Positions 1 through 5,984 of a stretch of 9,367 bases of DNA are shown here, in pieces. The notes beneath the pieces were generated by a model, which was not told where the DNA came from, searched no databases, and saw only the letters and a list, made by a program, of their open reading frames with translations. How positions within the stretch are numbered: position 1 is the stretch's first letter; the number at the start of each line of letters is the position of its first letter. Origin of the DNA: Cytophagales bacterium (GTDB lineage: Bacteria > Bacteroidota > Bacteroidia > Cytophagales > UBA9547); NCBI GenBank assembly GCA_003476475.1, contig DMUD01000300.1, positions 1 through 9,367 on the forward strand, in the 5' to 3' direction. The position numbers were made by a program, and so were the translations under genes.

Positions 1-26
1 GGGCTCAATAATAACTAAATCAATAA

Positions 27-52
27 GGTTGATGAGCAAACGAAGATCAACC
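27..52. repeat. Inverted repeat GGTTGAT / ATCAACC
   Basis: A perfect 7-bp inverted repeat (27-33 with 46-52) encloses a 12-base loop. It lies just after stop codons in two plus-strand frames (TAA at 16-18 and 9-11). It could therefore be a structure in the 3' untranslated region of a gene ending just before or at the window edge, but no T-run follows. Function is unknown; only the repeat itself is certain. Confidence 0.4.
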
Positions 53-114
53 ACTGATAATAGTAGTATTTGTTGTACAATCACCCCAAAACACAGAAAA
101 AATAAAATTTGAGA

Positions 115-141
115 AAAAACGACCTCTATAAAATCGTTTTT
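115..141 (+). terminator. Probable intrinsic terminator (AAAAACGA / TCGTTTTT hairpin)
   Basis: A perfect 8-bp inverted repeat, 115-122 with 134-141, surrounds an 11-base loop. The right arm ends in five T residues, and the left arm begins with a run of A, so it could work in both directions. This fits the end of a transcript coming from upstream of the window. The stem is AT-rich and the loop rather long, so strength is uncertain. Confidence 0.5.
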
Positions 142-154
142 AAGGCAACCCCTA

Positions 155-179
155 TCGCCCTCCTTACAAACGAGGGCGA
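155..179. repeat. GC-rich inverted repeat TCGCCCTC / GAGGGCGA
   Basis: A perfect 8-bp stem (155-162 with 172-179) has a 9-base loop and is much more GC-rich than its surroundings. No T-run follows, so it does not look like an intrinsic terminator. It could be an RNA-stabilising hairpin, a protein-binding palindrome or a degraded repeat element. It sits 13 bases after the probable terminator at 115-141. Confidence 0.4.
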
Positions 180-184
180 GTGAG

Positions 185-209
185 TATGGCGTTTTCAACG
201 CTTTCCATA
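185..209. repeat. Nested inverted repeat around GCGTT-TTC-AACGC
   Basis: The inner arms GCGTT (189-193) and AACGC (197-201) flank a three-base loop. Outer arms TATGG (185-189) and CCATA (205-209) pair around them with a small asymmetric bulge. The inner core resembles a second copy at 743-757, and a TTTCCAT string follows both. It may be a dispersed intergenic element, but with two degenerate copies this is only a suggestion. Confidence 0.3.
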
Positions 210-246
210 AGTTGGCTATTCATGCTCTTTAATCTGACGAACTGCG

Positions 247-271
247 GTCGCTGAGCCTGTCGAAGCGCACC
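247..271. repeat. REP-like element with GAGCCTGTCGAAG core
   Basis: The stretch holds the string CTGAGCCTGTCGAAGCG, flanked by imperfectly complementary arms (GGT-CGCT on the left, AGCG-CACC on the right, one base out of register). From memory, the reverse complement of this core (CTTCGACAGGCTCAG) recurs as an intergenic palindrome in many bacterial genomes, Bacteroidota included. Only one copy is in this window, so its repetitive nature cannot be confirmed here. Confidence 0.45.
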
Positions 272-303
272 ATTTGTACTATCCACACAATCGGTTTTCG
301 TGT

Positions 304-311
304 TAGTTTTG
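304..311 (+). promoter_or_regulatory. Candidate Bacteroidota -7 promoter element TAGTTTTG
   Basis: The octamer matches the Bacteroidota -7 consensus TAnnTTTG exactly and lies 18 bases before the ATG at 330. The nearest upstream TTTG (273-276) is farther away than the usual 17-23-base spacer, so the -33 element is not convincing. Chance matches are frequent in sequence of this composition. Confidence 0.35.
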
Positions 312-329
312 CATCGTAAAATTTATCGT

Positions 330-695
330 ATGAAAAAGATACTGCTATTGGTTGGAATAATATTGCTCACTGTGCCCACTTTTCTTTTTTATTGGAACTA
401 CTATAATACCTACAGCGAGGGCAATCGTTCGGGAACTCTGCAAAAGTTTTCTAAAAAGGGAAACATTTTCAAAACATACGAAGGAGAACTGGTAATGAGC
501 AGCATTGGCAACACAAACAATGCCACTATTGCCTCGGAAAAATTTTACTTTTCGGTTAAAAATGACAGCATCGCCAAAATGCTTTTCGACCTGGAGGGCA
601 AACGCGTAACACTGCAATACGAGCAAAAAAGGGGCCACTTGCCTTGGCATGGCGAAACCAACTATTTCATTGTCGGGATAAAAGCGAGAGAGTAA
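330..695 (+). CDS. Small single-pass membrane protein of a Bacteroidota-typical family (function unknown)
   Basis: The protein has 121 residues. An N-terminal hydrophobic helix at about residues 4-22 after MKK would anchor it in the inner membrane or act as an uncleaved signal. The rest is a soluble domain with the pattern EGNRSGTLQKFSKKGNIFKTYEGEL (residues 30-54, shown here as EGNRSG, then LQKFSKKG, then FKTYEGEL). It also has EKFYFSV (70-76) and a C-terminal PWHGET patch (105-110). From memory this pattern defines a small conserved protein in many Bacteroidota genomes that databases sometimes label 6-phosphogluconate dehydrogenase. It has none of that enzyme's length or nucleotide-binding fold, so I do not use the name. 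I chose the ATG at 330 over a GTG at 300 because it places the helix right at the N-terminus and leaves room for the promoter at 304-311. The next gene starts 159 bases downstream, so it is probably a separate unit. Confidence 0.75.
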   Translation: MKKILLLVGIILLTVPTFLFYWNYYNTYSEGNRSGTLQKFSKKGNIFKTYEGELVMSSIGNTNNATIASEKFYFSVKNDSIAKMLFDLEGKRVTLQYEQKRGHLPWHGETNYFIVGIKARE

Positions 696-742
696 AATCC
701 GATTCCCTAAATTGTTGCTGTGTGAAAAGTACGGGCTATCGC

Positions 743-757
743 AGCGTTAGCAACGCT
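743..757. repeat. Inverted repeat AGCGTT-AGC-AACGCT
   Basis: A perfect 6-bp inverted repeat with a three-base loop lies in the 159-base gap between two genes. No T-run follows directly. The same core, GCGTT-nn-CAACGCT, occurs at 189-202, and TTTCCAT lies downstream of both copies. The rest of the 696-854 gap shows nothing else I can name. Confidence 0.35.
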
Positions 758-854
758 CAAAACTTTCCATTCATTTTCCTTTGAAAACCAACAATTAAGG
801 CCGTTTTTTGCTTTTTCCACTTGCTAGCCGTTACTTCGAAACAAAAAATAGAAT

Positions 855-1370
855 ATGAAGTCTGTAAACCGTATCATCAAATTTCTTTGGGTGCTCTCTC
901 TCCTATTTTTCGTGGGTGTGTTGCTGTACGGCTATTACCTATTGCCCGATGTAGTATGCGTACAGTTCGACGCTGCCGGCAACCCCATCGACTATGTAGA
1001 AAGAAAAAAGGCATTTTATGGCTTTTCGGGTGTTTTTGCACTCTTTAATGTGTTGCTTTTGACACTGGAAAAGTTCACACTGCTGCTACCAAACCGCTTG
1101 AAACCTGTACCCAACAAAAGCTATTGGCTTGGCAATGAAGAAACCAAGCAAGGACTTCAGTATGTACTTTCCGACTGGTTTTACGGCTTTTCTGCCTTCC
1201 TAAACTGCTGGATTTTGGTTTTTTTCTTTCTTTTTGGCAAAATAAACATCGACATGCACAGCAGTTTGCTGCAATACGCCTGGGTAATGCCTACCTTCAT
1301 CACCATGTTGCTTTTGTGGATTCTTTATTTGCCTATTCGCCTCAGCATCAGTAAAATATTCATTCGTTAA
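855..1370 (+). CDS. DUF1648-type integral membrane protein
   Basis: This 171-residue hydrophobic protein has four likely membrane helices, at about residues 9-29, 56-78, 109-129 and 141-161. After the first helix comes LPDVVCVQFDAAGNPIDYV (30-48). That matches the DUF1648 pattern, in which a short extracytoplasmic segment of the form LP..v..HFd..GnPd follows the first helix. A later PNKSYWLG segment (86-93) resembles the PNKDYWL motif I associate with DUF1648 proteins. Some family members act in peptide-antibiotic immunity or signalling (SdpI-like), but nothing here points to a specific role. The ATG at 855 puts the first helix directly after a basic MKSVNR start. The stop codon lies three bases before the hslV start, so the two genes are very probably co-transcribed. 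Confidence 0.75.
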   Translation: MKSVNRIIKFLWVLSLLFFVGVLLYGYYLLPDVVCVQFDAAGNPIDYVERKKAFYGFSGVFALFNVLLLTLEKFTLLLPNRLKPVPNKSYWLGNEETKQGLQYVLSDWFYGFSAFLNCWILVFFFLFGKINIDMHSSLLQYAWVMPTFITMLLLWILYLPIRLSISKIFIR

Positions 1371-1373
1371 ACT

Positions 1374-1913
1374 ATGGAAAAAGTAAAAGCAACCACCGTT
1401 TTGGGCATTTTGCACAACGGGCAATTAGCCGTAGGTGCCGACGGGCAAGCCACCATGGGCAACACGGTGGCCAAAAGCAACGTGAAAAAAATAAGGGTAC
1501 TGGCCGATGGCAAAATTGTGGCAGGGTTTGCTGGTTCCACCGCCGACGCATTTACCCTCATAGAACGATTTGAACAAAAACTCGCGGCCTACAGCAACAG
1601 CATGAAACGGGCCGCCATAGAACTAGCCAAAGACTGGCGCACCGACCGTTATTTGCAAAAATTGGAAGCCATGATTATTGTGGCTTCGAAAAACGAAATA
1701 CTGATCATTACAGGTACTGGCGACGTGCTAGAACCCGACAACCATGTGGCTGCCATAGGTTCTGGAAGTATGTATGCCCAGTCTGCTGCTTTGGCCCTTA
1801 AAAAACATGCCCCCCACCTTACTGCCGAACAAATTGTGCGCGAAAGCCTGACCATTGCCGCCGACATTTGCATTTACACCAACCACAATTTTGTAATTGA
1901 GACAATAGAGTAA
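1374..1913 (+). CDS. hslV: ATP-dependent protease subunit HslV (ClpQ)
   Basis: HslV is the cytoplasmic peptidase of the HslUV (ClpYQ) complex. It forms a double hexameric ring and degrades proteins unfolded by the HslU ATPase. The family is homologous to proteasome beta subunits and uses an N-terminal threonine nucleophile. This copy has 179 residues, near the usual 175-180. It begins MEKVKA followed by TT, so removing six residues would expose Thr7 as the catalytic Thr1. Counting from Thr7, Asp23 and Lys39 fall at mature positions 17 and 33, exactly where the family has its catalytic Asp and Lys. Other conserved blocks are GADGQATMGNTV (21-32), GFAGSTADAF (51-60), ELAKDWRTDR, the GSGSMYAQ loop, and DICIYTNH near the C-terminus. 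The gene sits between two membrane-protein genes and no hslU is present, so the partner must be encoded elsewhere. The identification is secure. Confidence 0.97.
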   Translation: MEKVKATTVLGILHNGQLAVGADGQATMGNTVAKSNVKKIRVLADGKIVAGFAGSTADAFTLIERFEQKLAAYSNSMKRAAIELAKDWRTDRYLQKLEAMIIVASKNEILIITGTGDVLEPDNHVAAIGSGSMYAQSAALALKKHAPHLTAEQIVRESLTIAADICIYTNHNFVIETIE

Positions 1914-1925
1914 ATATTACAAGCT

Positions 1926-2981
1926 ATGCAAGAAAGAAATGTACACTTAGATTTACTCAGATTTTTATCAATCGTCGGGGTAATCACGTTGCACTGTTCA
2001 GCAGGGTTACTTTTAAATAATCAATTTTTTTTAACCCAACCTTGGTTTGTTTCACTCTTTTATGACAGCCTTTTTCGATGGTGTGTACCTACATTCATCA
2101 TGATAAGTGGCGTACTCTTAATCGAGAAATGTGGCAATGCCTTTGATTTCAAAAGATTTTACACAGATCGTTTTCTGAAAATTCTTATACCATTTTTGGC
2201 ATGGAGTCTAATATATGTGTACTGGAAAAATAAGGATAATGCAACAGTTGACTATTGGACAGAAATTAAATCTATTGCAACCCAACCCATTTATTATCAT
2301 TTATGGTTCGTCTACATGATACTTGGCATCTACTGCATTATGCCTGTAATAGCCGTTGTTGTGAAAAACAGAAGAAGTGAACAAGTCATAATATACTTTT
2401 TGATTCTATGGTTTATCTTAGGGCCTACTAAATTGACAATTGAAAATTTATATGGACCAATTTTAAGATTAGATGTTGAATATTTAAACGGAGCCTTGCC
2501 ATACACCATTATGGGCTACTATTTGAATAGGTTAGCTATTTCAAAAAAAATATTCCTGTACAGTGTGGTCCTTTTCCTTTCTTCTTTATCCGTCACGATG
2601 TTTAGTGTTATTCATGCAATCAAAACTAATGGTCAGATAAATTTTTTCTTTCTTGATTTTAGAGCGCCAAATGTGGTCATAATGTCGGCAACCATATTTT
2701 TAATAACCAAGTTTATATGCAATTTATTTAATTTTGATAATTTTAGCATTTTATCACAAATACTATCCTTTATTTCAAAGCTGTCGTTGGGTGTTTATCT
2801 ATGTCATGTAATAATTCTTGAAAGTTTAACATTAGGTTATTTTGGCTTTAAATTAGATAGCTATACTTTTAATGCTTTTGCGAGTGTACCTTTGTTCACA
2901 CTCTCTACTCTCCTAATGAGTCTCCTGTTTTGTTTATTTATATACAAAATATCTCCTCCCCTCCGAAAAATCTTAATTTAA
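1926..2981 (+). CDS. Membrane acyltransferase, acyltransferase-3 family (WecH/OafA-like)
   Basis: The protein has 351 residues and about ten hydrophobic segments, the usual size and shape of acyltransferase-3 (PF01757) enzymes. These transfer acetyl or other acyl groups from the cytoplasm to surface glycans or lipids. Near the N-terminus, HLDLLRFLSIVGVITLHCS (7-25) carries the family's R-x10-H motif, with Arg12 and His23. YYHLWFVYMILGIYCIMPVI resembles the WecH-type subgroup, which O-acetylates common-antigen or exopolysaccharide sugars. The substrate cannot be told from sequence. The start is 12 bases after hslV, so it may be the last gene of that operon. It is much more AT-rich than its neighbours: hand counts give 17% GC in 2701-2760 and 35% in 2461-2520, against 52% in 1441-1500 of hslV. 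That suggests a later arrival by gene transfer, although membrane proteins are somewhat AT-biased anyway. Confidence 0.88.
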   Translation: MQERNVHLDLLRFLSIVGVITLHCSAGLLLNNQFFLTQPWFVSLFYDSLFRWCVPTFIMISGVLLIEKCGNAFDFKRFYTDRFLKILIPFLAWSLIYVYWKNKDNATVDYWTEIKSIATQPIYYHLWFVYMILGIYCIMPVIAVVVKNRRSEQVIIYFLILWFILGPTKLTIENLYGPILRLDVEYLNGALPYTIMGYYLNRLAISKKIFLYSVVLFLSSLSVTMFSVIHAIKTNGQINFFFLDFRAPNVVIMSATIFLITKFICNLFNFDNFSILSQILSFISKLSLGVYLCHVIILESLTLGYFGFKLDSYTFNAFASVPLFTLSTLLMSLLFCLFIYKISPPLRKILI

Positions 2982-2991
2982 GTCAGAAACA

Positions 2992-3010
2992 CCATTCGTA
3001 AAAAGAATGG
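2992..3010 (+). terminator. Weak hairpin after the acyltransferase gene, possible terminator
   Basis: CCATTC (2992-2997) pairs with GAATGG (3005-3010) around a 7-base A-rich loop, ten bases after the stop codon of the acyltransferase. A T5 run follows only after another 12 bases, so this is a poor intrinsic terminator. Its position at the end of the hslV unit is the main argument for it. Confidence 0.25.
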
Positions 3011-3058
3011 ATTCCCACTAGCTTTTTGTTGCACTAATCCAATTCGCTATTCGAAATT

Positions 3059-3076
3059 AATCCTATCAATAGGGTT
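3059..3076. promoter_or_regulatory. Near-palindrome AATCCTAT-CA-ATAGGGTT upstream of PEP carboxylase
   Basis: Seven of eight positions pair symmetrically around a central CA, about 57 bases before the chosen ppc start. The symmetry and location suit a binding site for a dimeric regulator, and the two-base centre is too tight for a stable RNA hairpin. A near-match to the -7 promoter element (TGGTTTTG, 3076-3083) directly follows. No regulator can be named. Confidence 0.25.
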
Positions 3077-3132
3077 GGTTTTGTATTTTGTTGTTATATT
3101 GTCGGGAAAAACCGTTTTATAACCTTCCTGGC

Positions 3133-5904
3133 ATGTCTGTACTCAAAGAACTTCAAGAAAAACTAGGCAAACCCTACCAAGACCTTGAATTCCTTCTCAC
3201 CTGTTTACGCGAGGTGTTGATAGAAAACAAAGAGGAAAAACTCACCCATTACATTCCCTGGATAAATGGCGAAGAGGACAAGTCGGCCGAAAAATTCAAG
3301 GAAGAACATTTGCAGTTGTATTCCATCGCTTTTCACTTGCTGAACATGGTAGAGGAAAACAACGCATCACAAGCCAGAAGAAAAAAAGAGAACGACAAGG
3401 GCTTGGAAAGCGTGAATGGACTATGGGCCAGCAATTTGAAAATGCTGAAGGAAGCGGGCATCTCTGAAACAGACATTGCCCAAAACCTATCTTCCATTAC
3501 CATCGAACCGGTACTTACGGCACACCCTACCGAAGCGAAAAGACCCATTGTGTTGGAACACCATAGGCAACTGTATTTGCTTTTGCAAGAGCGCGAAAAC
3601 ACGATGTACACCGAACTAGAAAAAAACGACATCAAAAAGTGCATTAAACTGGAGTTGGACAGGCTGTGGCGCACCGGTGAAATTTTTGTGGAAAAACCCA
3701 ATGTGAAGACCGAATTAAAAAATGTGCTGCACTATTTGACCAATGTTTTTCCCGACGCGGTGCTAAAATTAGACCAACGCTTGGTTCAAGCCTGGGAAAG
3801 CGTGGGCTTCGATGCTAGCACTATACGCGATTACACTTCGCTGCCATGCATCTCTTTTGGCGACTGGGTGGGCGGCGACCGTGACGGCCATCCGTTTGTA
3901 ACTGCCGAAGTGACCAAAGAAACACTCGATTCCTTGCGCCTCAACTCCTTGATTCTAATCAGGAAATATCTTTCCGAACTTGGAAAGCACTTGTCTTTCA
4001 ATTGCCATCTGAAAAAATGCCCTCGAAACCTGCACAAAAGAATACTCAACATCTTGAACGAGTTTGAGCTGAAGGAAGAGAACCTGTCAGAATCGGAACA
4101 AATAGAGGCTTTTTCTCTTTTTGTAAACCTTCTGATAATCAAATTGCCCATAGAAGTGGAAGGCGATACGCCGGTGCGTTTGGCCGAAAATCCCTACAGC
4201 TATGCCAAACCTTCGGAACTTACGGCCGACCTTGAGATTTTATACGAGGCATTGGTAAGTTTTGGCGCGCCCATCATTGCCAACAACGACGTGAAAAACG
4301 TGATTCGGATTGTGCAAACTTTTGGTTTTCACTGTGCCAAATTGGATATACGCCAAAACAGCAAATTCCACGACAGTGCCGTCACGCAACTGCTAAAAGC
4401 TGGTTTGGAAAAAGACATCGATTTTGCTTCCCTTTCCGAAAGCGAAAGAATAGAATTTTTGAGCAAGGAATTGGAATCGCCGCGCCCTTTTACCCAACCT
4501 TGGATGAAAATGGGGCCCGAAGCCACCGCCGTCATCGAATGTTACAAAGTGGTGAACGAATACTTGAAAAAATATGGTTCCGATGGCATTGGCTCGTTTA
4601 TCGTAAGTATGACCAGGTCGGTTTCTGACTTGCTGGTAGTGTATTTGCTGGCGCGCGAAGCGGGCCTTACCGAAAAAACTCCCGACGGCATGGTGAGCAA
4701 GGTACATGTGGTGCCCCTTTTCGAAACCATCGACGACCTTTTGGGCAGCCCTGCCATTTTGAACGATTTTGCCCAACATCCTTTTACCAAGCGTTCTCTC
4801 GCCTACCAAAGCAGCCAATCGGGACAAGCCATACCCACACAGCAAGTGATGATAGGGTACAGCGACAGCAACAAAGACGGTGGGATTTTGGCCTCGCAGT
4901 TTCATTTGTTTAAAGCCGAAAAAGAACTGACCGAAGTAGGGAAAAAGCTGAACATCAAAATTCGTTTCTTCCACGGAAAGGGGGGCTCTATAAGCCGTGG
5001 TGCGGGTCCAACCAACTGGTTTACAAAAACTTTACCTCATGGGTCTTTGGGAGGCGATATGCGCCTAACCGAACAAGGCGAAACAATTTCGCAGAAATAT
5101 GCTAACAAGCAAAATGCAATATACAACCTTGAACTGCTTTTGGCAGGTACAGCAGGTGCCAGCATTTTGCACAAATTCACCAAAAATCAAGATCCGCCTT
5201 TCGCAGAAAAATTTGAATTTCTTTCTTCAGCCAGTAAAAAACATTTTCAGGCACTGCTCAACCACAAGTGCTTCATGCAATTTTTTGGTCAGGCCACTCC
5301 CATCGATGTTATTGAACTAAGTAAAATAGGTTCGCGCCCCTCGCGCAGAACAGGCAAAAGGTCTTTGGGCGACTTGCGCGCCATACCCTGGGTATTTAGC
5401 TGGAGTCAATCGCGTTTCAATATTACTAGCTGGTACGGCGTAGGCACAGCCCTGGAAGCCTTTGTAAAGCAATATCCAGACGATTTGGATTCATTGCGCA
5501 AAGAAGCAGAACAAATAAGCCTGATACGCTATGTGCTTACCAACGTGGACACCAGCATAGCCGCCACCGATGAAATGGTTTTCAACTGGTATGCCAATTT
5601 GGTCGATGACAAAAACGTGAAAGCCGATATCTTGGGGCTTATAAAAGACGAGCTAGAGAGAACCAAAAAAATGCTGGCTCTTGTGTTTCCAAGCCCCATT
5701 AGCGAACGTAGAAGCCAACATTTCTATTCCAACAAACTACGCGCCACTCCGCTATACGACTTGCACAAAAACCAAATTGCGGCACTGAAAAAATGGAGAA
5801 AAATGAAGCAAACTTCACCCGATTCGCCCGAAACACACGAACTACTCATGCACTTGTTGAAAACGGTAAACGGCATTTCGGGAGCGCTTCGCATGACAGG
5901 TTAG
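3133..5904 (+). CDS. ppc: Phosphoenolpyruvate carboxylase
   Basis: This cytoplasmic enzyme converts PEP and bicarbonate to oxaloacetate and phosphate, refilling the TCA cycle. The 923 residues compare with 883 in E. coli. All main landmarks are present in order: TAHPTEAKR with catalytic His131 (E. coli His138), GGDRDGHP (247-254), GYSDSNKDGG (575-584) with Lys581 (E. coli Lys546), the catalytic loop FHGKGGSISRGAGP (613-626), GSRPSRRTGKRSLGDLRAIPW, and a C-terminal ISGALRMTG. Three substitutions stand out in my by-eye alignment to E. coli. Lys616 replaces loop Arg581, Ala811 replaces Lys773, and Met921 replaces Asn881. The last two normally bind the inhibitor aspartate, while the other two ligands (here Arg622 and Arg870) are kept. 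The frame is open from a TTG at 3088, but I chose the ATG at 3133 because MSVLKELQEKLGKPYQDLEFLL is a typical family start and the 15 extra residues look like untranslated leader. The gene stands alone, with 151 bases before it and 80 after. Confidence 0.97.
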   Translation: MSVLKELQEKLGKPYQDLEFLLTCLREVLIENKEEKLTHYIPWINGEEDKSAEKFKEEHLQLYSIAFHLLNMVEENNASQARRKKENDKGLESVNGLWASNLKMLKEAGISETDIAQNLSSITIEPVLTAHPTEAKRPIVLEHHRQLYLLLQERENTMYTELEKNDIKKCIKLELDRLWRTGEIFVEKPNVKTELKNVLHYLTNVFPDAVLKLDQRLVQAWESVGFDASTIRDYTSLPCISFGDWVGGDRDGHPFVTAEVTKETLDSLRLNSLILIRKYLSELGKHLSFNCHLKKCPRNLHKRILNILNEFELKEENLSESEQIEAFSLFVNLLIIKLPIEVEGDTPVRLAENPYSYAKPSELTADLEILYEALVSFGAPIIANNDVKNVIRIVQTFGFHCAKLDIRQNSKFHDSAVTQLLKAGLEKDIDFASLSESERIEFLSKELESPRPFTQPWMKMGPEATAVIECYKVVNEYLKKYGSDGIGSFIVSMTRSVSDLLVVYLLAREAGLTEKTPDGMVSKVHVVPLFETIDDLLGSPAILNDFAQHPFTKRSLAYQSSQSGQAIPTQQVMIGYSDSNKDGGILASQFHLFKAEKELTEVGKKLNIKIRFFHGKGGSISRGAGPTNWFTKTLPHGSLGGDMRLTEQGETISQKYANKQNAIYNLELLLAGTAGASILHKFTKNQDPPFAEKFEFLSSASKKHFQALLNHKCFMQFFGQATPIDVIELSKIGSRPSRRTGKRSLGDLRAIPWVFSWSQSRFNITSWYGVGTALEAFVKQYPDDLDSLRKEAEQISLIRYVLTNVDTSIAATDEMVFNWYANLVDDKNVKADILGLIKDELERTKKMLALVFPSPISERRSQHFYSNKLRATPLYDLHKNQIAALKKWRKMKQTSPDSPETHELLMHLLKTVNGISGALRMTG

Positions 5905-5951
5905 AATGTATCGAGTAATTGATGCTTTTACATAAAATTATCTTTTCTCCT

Positions 5952-5959
5952 TATTTTTG
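5952..5959 (+). promoter_or_regulatory. Candidate Bacteroidota -7 promoter element TATTTTTG for the desaturase
   Basis: The octamer fits TAnnTTTG exactly and lies 25 bases before the desaturase ATG, leaving a short leader. No clean TTG sits 17-23 bases upstream; the nearest (5919-5921) is 30 bases away, and a TTTTAC at 5927-5932 is at the more usual distance. This supports the desaturase and the gene after it forming their own transcription unit, separate from ppc. Confidence 0.45.
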
Positions 5960-5984
5960 AGAGTAGAACTAAATTTTTGGCTAA

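Noticed and set aside
2..112. An open plus-strand frame from the window edge to a TGA just before the hairpin at 115-141
   Set aside because: The 36-residue product looks like no protein end I know, and the other two frames stop even earlier. The true end of the upstream gene cannot be decided.
330..695. Naming the first gene 6-phosphogluconate dehydrogenase
   Set aside because: The label occurs for similar small proteins, but 121 residues with a membrane anchor and no Rossmann fold cannot be that enzyme.
821..1048. A 75-residue plus-strand frame before and over the DUF1648-type gene
   Set aside because: It is out of frame with the membrane protein, rich in Arg and Cys, and has no coding character.
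3088..3132. TTG start for ppc adding 15 residues
   Set aside because: The added residues do not resemble the family N-terminus, and an ATG giving a typical start follows.
4393..4974. A 193-residue open frame on the minus strand inside ppc
   Set aside because: It lies entirely opposite the intact PEP carboxylase and its translation shows no family features, so it is a shadow frame.
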